This document shows, one piece after another, positions 10,319 through 21,849 of a stretch of DNA of 64,000 nucleotides (positions are counted from its first letter, which is position 1; each line of letters begins with the position of its first letter). The notes under the pieces were generated by a model. The model saw only the letters and a list, made by a program, of their open reading frames with translations, made no database searches and was not told where the DNA came from. Made by a program: the position numbers and the translations under genes. Source of the DNA: Erinaceus europaeus (taxonomy: Eukaryota > Chordata > Mammalia > Eulipotyphla > Erinaceidae). The stretch spans positions 9,780,723 through 9,844,722 of the forward strand of contig NC_080165.1 of the NCBI RefSeq assembly GCF_950295315.1, read 5' to 3'.

Positions 10319-11084
10319 GTTCTTTTTTGGATTACAACCACAGAAAGATAGTTACTAAAAGGAGGGTGTGATCCTGTTGCAGATAGAGGGTGTTGTTTAG
10401 TTGTCAGTAGAAAATTGACTGGACATTTGATAGTGGGCATGTTTTGACATATATAGTTGTTGAACTAAGAAACTCTGCATCTTAAAACTATACAGCATTT
10501 CAAACCTGTACCACCTCAGCTGAAATAATACCAAAAATGATTAATTTTATCTTATGGAAAATTTCCTACAGAACTTTGTTCACCACCCTTTACATTTCTC
10601 TCTCTACTCATTTCTGAATAAAATTCCACAGCTTTGTGTTCATTTCCCTAGAAAATTGCTCAACAGAATTGATATTATGGGATTCAAAGAGATGTGACTA
10701 GTACAAATATATGGTATAAGGCTTTGGCAAAGCAAATTTAAAGAATAAAAATAAAAGGCAGGACTTATCTGAATTTTTATTTTTACTCTCTGGATCTCTG
10801 CTTGCTTCTCCTATTATTTTATTTTGGCTTACATAAAGTGAAGAGACACCAGAGCTCTACATGAATCCAAAGGAATTATATGAATAGAGAGATAGATAAG
10901 GAAGGATATCATACATATGTTTTCTCTTTCTTGACTTTTCTTTCCACTTGAAGTTGAACAGAATTTCACTCTATTCTAACAGTATTTTTAAATTTCACCT
11001 ACTATTTGTTTCTCATTCTGCTTTTTATTTAACACTTCCATAAGTTTGTTCAGTGTAAGCTAATTTGTATTCCCTAAAGTGAAT
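10319..11084. other. No supported feature
   Basis: Single-copy within the window, no coding frame of note and no recognisable repeat. Confidence 0.4.
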
Positions 11085-11123
11085 TATTTTTACTTTTTGC
11101 CTCCCCAGGGTTAGCACTGGGGC
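11085..11123 (-). repeat. Fragment of SINE A-long 3' extension
   Basis: 'gcctccccagggttagcactgggg' resembles the reverse complement of the A-long 3' segment seen at 6,985 and 19,100. Directly joined to Vingi sequence. Confidence 0.45.
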
Positions 11124-11300
11124 TAACGATACGAGAATCCGGCATGAAGCCCAGCCAGTCTATCTTGGCGTTACTCTCGATCGCACCCTGTCATTTCACG
11201 AACATCTCATAAAAAACTGCAGCAAAGGTGGGCGCGAGGAATAACATCATTGCAAGACTGGCCAGCTCCTCATGGGGCGCGAGCGCTTCCACACTACGAT
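11124..11300 (+). mobile_element. Vingi non-LTR retrotransposon fragment running into an assembly gap
   Basis: Sense sequence matches the reverse-transcriptase region of the Vingi copy at 15.3-16.3 kb, from 'acgatacgagaatc' (corresponding to about 16,135 there) through 'cttggcgttactct' and 'gcaagactggccagctcctc' to 'cttccacactacgat', where the gap begins. One extra A in the run near 11,212 shifts the frame. The element is 5' truncated; how much lies in the gap is unknown. Confidence 0.9.
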
Positions 11301-11500
11301 NNNNNNNNNNNNNNNNNNNNNNNNNNNNNNNNNNNNNNNNNNNNNNNNNNNNNNNNNNNNNNNNNNNNNNNNNNNNNNNNNNNNNNNNNNNNNNNNNNNN
11401 NNNNNNNNNNNNNNNNNNNNNNNNNNNNNNNNNNNNNNNNNNNNNNNNNNNNNNNNNNNNNNNNNNNNNNNNNNNNNNNNNNNNNNNNNNNNNNNNNNNN
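11301..11500. other. Assembly gap, 200 N
   Basis: Exactly 200 unresolved bases, a round number that suggests a placeholder. The left edge cuts a Vingi copy, the likely cause of the assembly failure. Confidence 0.99.
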
Positions 11501-11665
11501 GATAGTTATAGAGATGATGGTTGGCTCATGTCTACAACCTTAGGAGAACTATGGTGGATTGCAGTGTAGAGACTGAAGATTCAGAACTCTGGTGGTGGGA
11601 CTGGTGTGGATTTAAATCCCTGTTAACATGTACTGTGTAAAATAAATATATAAACAAATAAAGGA
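11501..11665 (+). mobile_element. L1 3' end
   Basis: 'ggagaactatggtggattgcag', then 'aactctggtggtgggactggtgtgg' and a terminal AATAAATATA, the L1 3' block in sense. The left part is hidden by the gap. Confidence 0.65.
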
Positions 11666-11764
11666 TTACAATTATCCTAACTAAATATCTATAGAAGTTA
11701 TCCTCTAAAATAGGTTCACTTGACTTATAAAACACTTGACTTATACAACAGATATGACAGAACT

Positions 11765-11890
11765 GTTTTTTTTTTATTTTTACTTTTTATTAGTGTTTTA
11801 ATATTGATTTGAAAAACTATGGGACAATAGGGGTTTAATTCCACATCATTCCCACTACCAGAGTTGTGTCACAGACATGGGTCAACTATT
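11765..11890 (-). mobile_element. Short L1 3' end, antisense
   Basis: T-rich start, then 'attcccactaccagagttgtgtc', the terminal L1 3' block in reverse. Truncated; followed at once by a longer copy of the same block. Confidence 0.75.
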
Positions 11891-11904
11891 ATTTCTTTTC
11901 TTTC

Positions 11905-12560
11905 CTAATTTTTTATTAGTGATTTAATAATGATTAACAACATTGTAGGATAACAGGTGTACAATTCCATACTGTCCCCACCACCAGAGTTCTGTGTCTC
12001 ATCCCCTCTATTGGTAGCCTTTTTATTCTTTATCCCTCTGGGATTATGGACCAAAATACTTTATGTGGTACAGAATGCAGAAGGCCTGGCTTCTGTAACT
12101 ATTTCTCTGCTGGACATGGACATTGGCATATTGATCCATACTCCAGGCCTCTTTCCACTTTTCCATAGTGTGGCAGGGTTCTGGGGAGTTGGGGTTCTAG
12201 GACTCCATGGTGAGGTGTCTGCCCAGGGAAGTTAGGATGGCACCATAATACTGTCTGTAACTTGGTGGCTGAAAGATTACCATCTTAGAGATGGTTTAAT
12301 AAATAGGAACCTGAAGATAGAAATAGAACAGTTGAAATTAGAAGTCTTTGGGTAATAAGAAGCTAAGAAGTCTATATTAGGCATGTTCAAAGGGACCCAC
12401 GACTTTAGTAATTTTTGCCTGAGCCTGATAGCTAACCTGCAAGTGGACTGAAAATATTGTCTGGGAAGATGGTGTCAGAGTTAAGGTTAGGACTAGAAAG
12501 CAAGATCAGGCCAGAGAGTATCTCCCAAACATGAGGAAAGAATACAAATACTATTAAGTA
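11905..12560 (-). mobile_element. L1 3'UTR, antisense
   Basis: From 'tttattagtgatttaataatg' through 'ccaccaccagagttctgtgtc', 'gcagaaggcctggcttctgtaa' and on to 'gtcagagttaaggttaggac'. Same order as the 3'UTR copies at 20.7 and 61.5 kb. Confidence 0.85.
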
Positions 12561-12570
12561 TTTACCTCAT

Positions 12571-12885
12571 CAAGTGCATGTGGTGTGAAGTGCACGGACT
12601 GGTGTAACGATCCCTGTTTGAACCCCTGGCTCCCCACCTTCAGGCGAGTCGCTTCACAGGCAGTGAAGCAGGTCTGCAGGTGTCTGTTTTTCTCTCCCCC
12701 TCTCTGTCTGCCCCTCTACTTTCCATTTATCTCTGTCCTATCTAACAACAATGACATCAATAACAACAATAATAACTACAATAACAATGAAAAACAACAA
12801 GGTTAACAAAAGGGAAAATAAATAAATATAAAAATATAAAATATAAATAAAAATAAAAATATAAAATAAATATAATTTTTTAAAA
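12571..12885 (+). repeat. SINE type A, head slightly truncated
   Basis: Starts at CAAGTGCATG (about 15 head bases missing) and runs through the CAACAA block into an AT-rich, expanded (ATAAA)n tail. Confidence 0.85.
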
Positions 12886-13155
12886 AAATCAAGAGCAGTA
12901 TACTATGGTTCCCTGGAGGGGCAGAGACCATTCAAAACTGCTGTTACTGTTCAGGTATGGGGCAAGGTGACCTTTGGTTGTGGGTTTCAGGATCTTTTAT
13001 GCCAGCCACCTTGCGATGTGTTTCATTAATGGATGACGGTGTTCTCCTAGAGGGCAGCAGTTCTGTCTCTGGCATTTGGAACCTGGGGTGTGGGTATGTG
13101 CTATAAAGGTCAGTGAGACAGGAGTCAGATAGTAGTGAGACACTGGTAAACTTGC

Positions 13156-13208
<53 letters not shown>

Positions 13209-14269
13209 CTAAATCTAACAGAAGAAAAGAAAGAACCTATCAAAACTCAGCTATCACAGTGTAAGGAGTACAGACAGAGAAAGAATAAATGTACTAACAG
13301 CAGCTATTGACTCTCAAAGGGAGATAGAGACATAAGCTGGAAACACAACAGAACAATAAAGGAGAAAGAGAATATATATTTCCACATAATTGCAATCACA
13401 GAAAGATGATAGAGACAAGCAACAGTTGGGGGCACAGTTGGTTAGACGAGGCTTCTCCAATTTTCCAGAGTTCCTTTCTCTCTAATTCCCACTTTAAGTA
13501 GTGATGAGTGGGCACAGCTTGGGCTTGGGCTTGGGCTGAAGGTGTGGCTTAGTTGTTTCAAGTGGTAGGTCAACAGCCTGTCTGTTTGTTTTAGGTCTAT
13601 CTGCAATTCAAGACCAGTCATGGAGAGGTTGTATACACTTGCCCTGCTTTCATACTCCAGGAAGACTGACCTAAAGACAGGCTAGTCTTTCAAAGGGTTC
13701 CCAGTCAGGTTTATAGCCCAATACCACTGGGGACCTTCAGTGATAGCAGTAGGTCTGGGGTCTCAGTCTAGACACAACACTGAGACTAGGGTAATCTGAG
13801 TAGTAAATTATATTTTCTGGGCAGTTTAATCTCCTAGATTCCAGTAGCCAAGCAGTTCAGTGGACTTCATCTATAGCAAACCTACTATTCACTCCCCAAA
13901 ATATCCTCTAGAGACCAAAAGCCTCTGCTCACTCCATCATCCAGTCTGAATACTGCACAAATGGCATTAGGCCTACTTAAGTGTCTTGGTGTGCTGCTGA
14001 GTCTAGCACACTTGTGATTCCCTTTTCTGGTTCTGGCAGTCTAAGCAATTTCACAGCAGACTCTCAAGTCTAGAATGACATTTTACAAGCTCTTTCAGTA
14101 GCAACTGAGTGCCTGCTCACATCAGAGATTCAGTTTCCCCAGACTTGAGCCCCAGTATTCAAGGCTTAGGGGTAGTAAAAGAGAAAAAAAAATAGACTAA
14201 TTTTCTTTTTAGTTTTAGAGGACAATTTACCTTTAGCAAATTACCTTTAGCATTTTTTCTGCCTCTGGT
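12886..14269. other. No supported gene; contains a CA repeat
   Basis: No coding frame or shared repeat apart from the microsatellite at 13,156-13,206. A short GGGCTT triplet run occurs near 13,522. Confidence 0.4.
13156..13206. repeat. (CA)n microsatellite
   Basis: Uninterrupted CA dinucleotides over about 51 bases. Confidence 0.98.
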
Positions 14270-14980
14270 TGCTGGTGCTCACGTGGAGTGGCTCCAAGAG
14301 GGCGTGGGGGAGTGGAGGTAAGCCTCCAACCCTCCCTCACCAGCTTTAGTGGCTGTGTGAATTAGAAAAAGGCATCAGGTGATATTCTGGTATGAGCATC
14401 TGTTTATTTGGAGATGGGTACAGAATTTTATACTGAGTTAAACAAAGAACATTTTTCACATATGTCAGAAATTACAGGTTTCTTAAATGTCAGCTTGCCC
14501 CCATGACAGGGGGTTGGTATGACAAGAACTGATGAGATACATAAAGGTCAAGACAATTAGTTTCCATGATGCAGGCAAGTTAATTATCTAAAGGTATTTG
14601 AGAGAAGCATAGGGGTTAAACCAGTAAGGTGAAGTACAGAAGAAGAAAAACAAAGCTTGATGTAAATCACAGATATAAAAAGACATAAGGAAATAGAATA
14701 TGGGGTCTCATTGCCAGGTAGTGGCATGGGTGTATGATAGTGTATTCTCCTATATGATCAAAAGTTGAAGTTATAGTGAATGTATGAACTTTGAATGACC
14801 ATCATGAACTTTGAGTGAACCCTAAAGCAGGCAACCATTTGGCCTGCTGCTAGCAGGGGAAACTAAGTGTGAGAGGCTTGTAGGCTTTCTGTGAGCTTGA
14901 CAAACTAACAAGGAGAAACTGAGTCTGGAAGACTTTTCCCTCTGGGCTCATCTCTATAAGGAGAGAGGCTAACAAGTGTG
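14270..14980 (-). repeat. Possible degenerate LTR, unassigned
   Basis: About 700 bases with LTR-like traits on the minus strand: a candidate TGTTAG start at the right, an AATAAA complement (TTTATT near 14,404) and a TG at the left end. No second copy in the window and no clean TSD (TCTGGT against TGTGGT is the best, 5 of 6). Could equally be unique sequence. Confidence 0.3.
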
Positions 14981-15094
14981 GTGTCTTTCCAGACCTCCAT
15001 CCAAGGATTGGAGAGCTCCCCTAAGCTCTACCAAGCTTTCACATAGTCCCACATCTGGTCAAGCTATAGAAAACAAAATTGAAGAAAAAAATCT

Positions 15095-17565
15095 TTGGGG
15101 GGGTGGTGTGTGGGTACAGAGTAGCAGCAGTTGTGTCTCTCTCCTCTCCTTGGTCAACTAGGAATGACAAAGAAGATCACCTGAGAACACAAGAAAGACT
15201 AGGATTACTTTGGTAATCTACCAAGTCATGGGTCAGTGGACACATTCGTGGTTCATGGACAGAGAGCAGCCTAAGGAGAGATTCCTGGGGCTTTTCTTCT
15301 TCTAGCATTTGCCCTTCTTCCGTAGCCAGTCAACAGCGTCAGGTTGAGCCTGATGTAAAGTTTCGAGACCTCCTTTGAATCTGGAGAGGTGGCAGTCATT
15401 GACTATGTGGGTCATAGTCTGTCTGGAGCCTCAGGGGCAGTTCGGGTCATCTCTGGCTCCCCAGCGATGGAACATAGTGGTGCACTGGCCATGGCCTGTT
15501 TGATAGCGATTGAGGAGGGCCCAATCATAACGTGCTAGGTCAAAGACGGGTTGACGCTTGCAGGGATCTGTGATGAGGTGTTTGTTCTTGACCTCAGCTG
15601 ACTGCCAGCTCTGTTTCCAAGAGTCTGGAAGAGAAAAGTTCAGTGTAGGCGTAGGGGACCAGATTGGGTGACGAGACGTCAAGCATTGGACAGGGTGGGC
15701 GAAGATATCCGCGTATATTGGCAGGTCCGGTCGAGCGTAGACGTGGGAAATGAACTTAGATGATGCCGCATCCCGACGAATATCTGGTGGGGCGATGTTG
15801 CTAAGAACTGGCAGCCATGGAACCGGGGTGGAACGGATGGTTCCAGAAATTATCCTCATGGAGGACTATAATTTGGAATCGACCAAGTGGACATGGTGGC
15901 TACGGAACAATACTGGGGCACAGTATTCTGTAGTGGAATAACATAATGCCAGAGACGATGATCGTAGTGTGGAAGCGCTCGCGCCCCATGAGGAGCTGGC
16001 CAGTCTTGCAATGATGTTATTCCTCACGCCCACCTTTGCTGCAGTTTTTATGAGATGTTTGTGAAATGACAGAGTGCGATGGAGAGTAACGCCAAGATAG
16101 ACTAGCTGGGCTTCATGCCAGATTCTCGTATCGCCAAGCTGCACATTAAGCTCACGCGAGGCCGAGGCATGGTGTAGATGGAAAACAGATGATAGCGTTT
16201 TTGCAGTGCTAGGGATTAGTCACCATTTTTTACAGTAATCAGATATCAGAGACATGTCTTTCGTGAGTGTTTCCTCGAGGATGTCGAACTTGGATGCCTG
16301 AGTTGCACAGCAGATGTCATCGGCGTAGATGAAAGTTTGTATCTCTTTGGGAGAAACTGGTAATAGTCCAACAGTTTAGTTGAGTACCACCTCTAATCTG
16401 ATTTTGCTCAACAAATAAACTGCTGACAGGAGGAGAGGATCCCCTAAGTCTCACAAATGCAACTGTGAGTCTCCATTGCTACTATCCCTTGGAGGCTGGA
16501 GCAGCAGCAGGGAGGCCCTGTGCTGACATTGGGGGCAGAGAACTGATCAGGCAATTCAGGAGAAGACATACACTCGAGTGGTCTGGATGTGAGGCTGTAT
16601 AGTGGGAGCCATTCCACATTGTTCTCCTAATGAATATGGAGACATGTTGAATAATTACCTCAGAACCCACAGAGTAAAAACAGGAAATTTGTTTAGAAAT
16701 TCACAGGGCCAAGGACTGCTGCCCAGCTTGGTTCTGGCTACTGTTAGAGAAGCTTATTTGCGTCTGGGGCTTCTGGCCCTTGGGGCATTGGAGTCTCTTT
16801 GTATAACCACTGTGCTATCTCTCCCCACCCTGTTTTATCTCTAGGTTAGGAGTGAGTAATTAAGCTAAAAAAATCTACTTATAGTTTAAAAGCCTGCAGG
16901 CTCTGTTAGCCTACAGGGAAAGTAAAGAACAAAAGAGGGTTTAACAGCCACTGTGCTTCATCTGAAGGATTGAGACAACATTGAAACAACTGTTCATTCC
17001 CACAACTGTGAACTCTTTAAATACCTTACTTAGACACAAGTCAATCCCGGCAAGTATGATTAGTGGATTGAATAGTACTGAGATAGGAACCTCATAATGC
17101 ACCATATACAATGGTTAAACCAAGAAGAAACATTGGAGACATGACCCAGGACAAAAGCCCAGACACCCCAAAGGCAGAAACACATAACAATGAGGACAGG
17201 ATCCAAACACTAATTGAGGCATTAATCAGAGAAGTGAGGAAAGCATTCAAAAGTAATATCATCAAGAATGGGGAAACAGCAAATGAGACTCTAAAAGAAA
17301 ATACGACCTTCAGGTAATTAGAGAGATGAAAGCTGAAATAGTTGACCTAAGAGCACAACTAGTTGAACAAGCTAATATAGAGTAACAAAATAGCTGAGCT
17401 ACAGAAAACAACAGTGTGGAGAGAGAATAGAATATGTGAGGCAGAAAAAAAGTTTTAGCAAGATTAAGGATGAATTAGAGAAAATTAAGAAATAAGTAAG
17501 AGATCTCAAAAGAGATATTAAGAGATACTGAAAACAGCAACAGAGACATATGGGATGACTTCAAA
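15095..17565 (+). pseudogene. L1 5'UTR and start of ORF1, carrying nested Vingi
   Basis: Shares an extended block with the L1 at 47.6-48.9 kb: a non-coding 5'UTR ('gatcacctga' at 15,177, 'ctaaggagagattcctgg', 'tcacagggcc', 'acaactgtgaactctttaaa'), then ORF1 beginning at ATG 17,111. ORF1 is open for 68 codons (MVKPRRN start, identical in the other copy), then broken. It encodes the N-terminal, charged part of the L1 RNA-binding protein. The copy ends near 17,565, where a SINE begins and L1 sequence does not resume. A Vingi element replaces the 5'UTR segment at 15,293-16,338. A G-rich run at 15,099 may mark the true 5' end. Confidence 0.82.
15293..16338 (-). pseudogene. Vingi retrotransposon, 3' half of the ORF, three stop codons
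   Basis: The minus strand encodes the C-terminal part of a non-LTR reverse transcriptase in one continuous frame from about 16,333 to 15,310. It opens with the catalytic palm motif FIYADD (16,333-16,316), continues through 'VYLGVTL' and 'SSWGASASTL' (thumb region), then the connection region and a C-terminal Cys/His motif. Three in-frame stops break it: TGA at 16,220-16,222, TAG at 15,866-15,868 (Tyr in the 43.5-kb copy) and TGA at about 15,431-15,433 (Cys in the 43.5-kb copy). Upstream RT motifs and the endonuclease are absent (5' truncation). No RNase H domain is visible, as expected for Vingi. It is nested in an L1 5'UTR; a clean TSD was not found. Confidence 0.92.
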
Positions 17566-17569
17566 AGAA

Positions 17570-17868
17570 GCAAACTATGCACACATAGTATGGAGCACAA
17601 GGACTGGTGCAAAGATCCTGGCTCTAGCCCCGGCTTCCCACCTGCAGGGGAGTTGCTTCACAGGCAGTGAAGCAGATCTGCAGGTGTGTCTTTCTATACC
17701 CCTCTCTGTCTTGCTCTCTTCTCTCAATTTTTCTCTGTCCTATCCAGAAACAACAACAGTAATAACATTAACAACAATAACAAGGGCAACAAAATGGGAA
17801 AAATGGCCTCCAAGAGCACTGGATTGATAGCGCAGGCACAGACCCTGGAGGCAGGTAAAAAAAAACAA
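17570..17868 (+). repeat. SINE type A-long
   Basis: Body from 'gcacaaggactggtgc' through CAACAA to the extra 3' segment ('gcctccaagagcactgg') and an A-run. The head is diverged. Confidence 0.82.
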
Positions 17869-18825
17869 AAAGGAAATCATGTTTGTATTAGGTTACTGGA
17901 GCTATTATCTTTCTTTTTCATAGTAAACTGGTTCTATATTTACATATCAATTTCTATGTGTAAGCTGGTTCTTCAAATTGAGAATACCATACATAAAAAT
18001 CAAGTAGCAATTAGGGATGTGGATGACAAAACAGAGTAGTGCTATAAGATCAATGTTTAATACCTAAAAATTCAAATGTGGAATCCAGGGATGACTAAGA
18101 TTTCTGGTCATGTAGCATTCTTCTGTGTGTGCTGTGACATTAGGTATGACTCACATTTTCCACAAATAGAGCGTATTTGTTCTGTTATAATACTTTAACT
18201 GCTTTGTCAACTATCATCCGCTTGTAATGATAGCCTGGTTGGCTGTGATGTTGATATGGTTTCTAGAGTCAAAGCTGTTTCTAATGATAAACATTGAGAT
18301 GGCAGAAAGTGCTGGTGGCATGCACTGTTTATTTGTGTTTATTTAGCACTCCTGTGCTAAATAATATTTTCTTATTGATCTGAAGTGGGTGATTTTGGTG
18401 CTTAGTGAAGTCTTAGGCTCAACAGATCCAGATCTTTCCTCTTTTTTGCTGCTCTGGTGATAGATGGAGAATTAACACTTTTTTCATTAGTTGTATTCAA
18501 TAATAAAGTTGAAATGCCAACAGTTCATATTAAAATGTAGGAAGCTATATTGAAAGACTAGATGGTAGAAAGACTTATGTTTATTTTGTCTTTTCTTCTA
18601 GAAGTTGTACGCCCCATGTCCTGGAGTGCTACAAGGTCTTTAAGAGTAAGACTCAGTTTTTCTTCTTGCGTACTGATACATTGACCCTAAAATGCAGTCA
18701 AATGGATACAAAGATTAGTCAAGTGAGAAAGAGGGAAAACTGAAGGTGATATTTTTTAACATATTGAAAACAACAAAATACTATCTCTTTGATTTTAGAT
18801 TCCCATCTTAAAACATATTGTGATA
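17869..18825. other. No supported feature
   Basis: About 950 bases, single-copy in the window, without a coding frame of note. Confidence 0.4.
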
Positions 18826-19182
18826 GAGGGTTGGGGGGTTGTGCAGCAGATTAAGCACATATGGTGCAAAGCACAAGGATTGGCATAAGGATCCTGGTTT
18901 GAGCCCCCAGCTCCCCACCTGCAGGGGTGTCACTTCACAAGCAGTTAAGTAGGTCTGCAGGTGTCTATCTTTCTCCCCCCTCTCTGCCTCCCCTCCTCTC
19001 TCAATTTATCTCATCCTATCCAACAGCAATGACATCAATAACAACAATAATAATAACCACAACAATGATAAAACAACAAGGGCAACAAAAAGGGAAAAAA
19101 ATAGCCTCCAGGAGCAGTGGATTTGTACTACAGGCACCGTGCCCCAGCAATAACTCAGGAGGCAAAAAAAAAAAAAAACTTA
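18826..19182 (+). repeat. SINE type A-long, full length
   Basis: Head to A15 tail, including the extra 3' segment ('tagcctccaggagcagtgg' to 'aataactcaggaggc'). One of the best copies of the longer subtype here. Confidence 0.88.
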
Positions 19183-19689
19183 TCATGATAAAAGAATGAT
19201 GTACAATTATTTTGCTTTTTAGTTTTCTGAAATTTCTAGTAAATAAAAAGGTAACTGATTATGTATCTGTATTATAGAGATGAAAAACTGGTTCAGATAT
19301 TTAAAGTGAAAGATGATTTCTGAAAATTGGAGAAGCACTTTGAAGCAAAAGTAGGAATCCAAGTTTGAGGGAGGAAAGTGAAGAATTCTCACCAGAGACT
19401 GATATTAAAATATTAATAATATTAAAATATTATTTCCCAAGAAACCTAGGGGCTTCCCCCTCCAACTATAGATTTTCTACAGCCGCTCAGGAAACAATGA
19501 AGAGAATAAAAGTTTGCTCTTGCTTTTTATTAGCGTTCAGCTCTTCAGAGTCCCTTCTGGATGGATGCCAACACACTCTTTGCTGATTCGGGATCCAGTT
19601 CACTACATGGCATGGAACATTATGTTCTTATTCTTTAGATTATATCTCTCGATTCCAGTGAAGTCACCTCCTAATATTGTTTTTATTTT
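19183..19689. other. No supported feature
   Basis: Two overlapping frames of 73 and 85 codons occur (19,365-19,771) but run into antisense L1 and have no recognisable motif. Confidence 0.4.
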
Positions 19690-20060
19690 ATTTATCATTT
19701 CATTGGAGAGGGGGATAGTTATTCACAGTGCAGTCATGGACACATGGGTACGATTTCTCTTTTCCTTGTGAACATTCTCTAGAGAATACTCTCAGCCATG
19801 CCTTTTACCTCATCATGTGCCAAACCCCACATTTCTCTTCCATCTCCCTCCTTCCCCAGAGTCCTTTTCTTTGATGCAATGCACCATACCCAATCCAAGC
19901 TTCACTTTCTGTTCTCTCTCCCTGTTCTTATTAATAAATACCACATATAAGTGAGATCATTGGGTATTCAACTTTCTCTTTTTGGCTCATCTCACTTAAC
20001 ATGAAGTCTCCAAATTCCAAAGAAGATTATGTAAAGGAAATGGATGACTTAATAATCTAA
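19690..20060 (-). mobile_element. L1 3' end, antisense
   Basis: Reverse L1 3' block: 'catttcattggagaggggg', 'cacatgggtacgatttc', 'gcaatgcaccatac', 'tggctcatctcacttaac'. Confidence 0.72.
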
Positions 20061-20172
20061 AATAAAATAAATTCCAGAAACTTAACTTAGCTCCATTTCT
20101 CATGTCTTTCACTGTTTAAAACTCCCCCTTCCCCAAGTGATATAGAATATTAGTTATATGAAAGAAATATCT

Positions 20173-20468
20173 GGGGAGTCAGCAGTAGTGCAGCGGGTTA
20201 AGCACATGTGGTGCAAAGCCCAAGAACCAGTGTAAGAATCCCAGTTCAAGCCCCCCGCTCCCCAATTGCAGAGGAGTCACTTCGCAGCCGGTGAAGCAGG
20301 TCTGCAGGTGTCTATCTTTCTCTCCCCTCTCTGTCTTCCCCTCCTTTCTCCATTTCTCTATGTCCTATCCAACAACGACAACATCAATAACAACAATAAT
20401 AACTACAACAATGAAAAACAAGGGCTACAAAAGAGAAAAGAAAAAAAAACATAAAAAATTTTTAAAAA
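20173..20468 (+). repeat. SINE type A, full length
   Basis: GGGGAGTCAGCAG head to A-rich end. Flanks AAGAAATATC (before) and AGAAACAAATATC (after) look like a diverged TSD. Confidence 0.88.
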
Positions 20469-20734
20469 AGAAACAAATATCAGAAACACTACTCTTCTTA
20501 CATTGCTTTTCTTTTTTATTTAAATTTTCTGAGACTCAAGGTCTCTTGTTTCATGCCTACATTTCATAGGGAGATGGCACTATAGGTATTCCAAAGAGCA
20601 CTTCTGTTTGTGACTAGTCTATGTTTCAGGTTCTTTTATAGAAGGAAACATAGCTACATGGAAACATACTCACCAAAGATAATTTTGATATTTCACATCA
20701 TTTTTTCATAAAATTGTGAAATGACTCAAAAATC

Positions 20735-21605
20735 TTTTTTTTTAAGTATTTATAAAAAGGAAACACTAGCAAAAACCATAGAATGAGAAGGGCACAACTC
20801 CACACAATTCCCACCACCAGAACTCCGTATCCCATCCCTACCCTGATAGCTTTCCTATTCTTTAACTCTCTGGGAGTATGGACCCAGGGTCATTGTGGGA
20901 TGCAGAAGGTGGAAGGTCTGGCTTCTGTAATTGCTTCCCCGCTGAACGTGAGTGTTGACAGGTTGATCCATACTCTCAGCCTGTGTCTTTCTTTCCCTAG
21001 TGGGGCAGGGTTCAGGGGAAGTGGAGTTCCAGGATACATTGGTGGTATTGTCGGCCCAGGAAGTCTGGTTGGCATCACGTTAGCATCTGGAACCTGGTGG
21101 CTGAAAAAAAAAAGTTAACATATAGAGCCAAACAAATTGTTGACTATTCATGAACCTAAAGGCTGGAATAGTTCATATGAAGAGTTGGGGGGGTCTCCAT
21201 TTTGTAGATAGTTAGTAGTCCTATTTTAAACATATTCCAAAGGGCCTGTGGCTATACTAGTTTTTTGTTATTGTTTTTTTCCTGATACTGACATCTGATA
21301 TGCAGGTGAATCCAAGTTATTGTCTGGGAAGATGATGTCATGGCTGGAAAAACGACCAGAAAGCTGGATCAGGGAAGAGAGTAGCTCCCAAATATGGGAA
21401 AAGTGTATAAATATTGTTGACTGTAAACCCCATCGATTTGATCTGATTTGGGACCATATTCAGCTTAGAAGCCTATGTGACCTCTGCATCCCTGTAGATC
21501 TGAGCTCATATTCTGTGGTCTATCTTTTAAGCAAATCAATTTTAACAATTATAAATACATTGTTTAGCAATATGAAAGCTTCAATTACTTACAGTGTGAA
21601 ATAAA
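20735..21605 (-). mobile_element. L1 3'UTR, antisense, long copy
   Basis: Antisense from the A-tail end ('agtatttataaaaaggaaac') through 'cacaattcccaccaccag', 'gcagaaggtggaaggtctgg', 'gggcctgtggctatac' and 'gatgatgtcatggctgg' to 'cctctgcatccctgtagatc'. Longest single-orientation example of the terminal 3'UTR here. Confidence 0.88.
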
Positions 21606-21697
21606 ATATTGCCATGGAATTCACTCTGAAAGAATAAAGAATAGTGTACAGTTTTAAAATGTAGCCCCCACATTCAAATCCTTGGTTTGGACCAAGT

Positions 21698-21702
<5 letters not shown>

Positions 21703-21747
<45 letters not shown>
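21703..21747. repeat. (GT)n microsatellite
   Basis: Unbroken GT run, followed by GCG and a G-run. Confidence 0.97.
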
Positions 21748-21750
<3 letters not shown>

Positions 21751-21754
21751 TTTG

Positions 21755-21845
21755 GGGGGTATGGTTCATGAGTAGTGAAACTTTGCTGCAGGTGTCTCTC
21801 TTCCAGTCTCCTCTTATCTCAATTTCTTTCAAGTAAAAAAGAAAG
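21755..21845 (+). repeat. SINE type B, 3' part
   Basis: 'catgagtagtgaaac' to 'ctgcaggtgtctctc' and the CT-rich end. The head, if present, is distorted by the adjacent GT expansion. Confidence 0.6.
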
Positions 21846-21849
21846 GGGA

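Noticed and set aside
12944..13310. Open frames of 65-99 codons on both strands across the CA repeat
   Set aside because: They consist of repeat-encoded Val-Cys or Thr-His runs; low complexity, no flanking coding signal.
21703..21747. GT repeats as regulatory elements
   Set aside because: Ordinary mammalian microsatellites (also at 13,156, 29,041, 34,676 and 62,424); no evidence of function.
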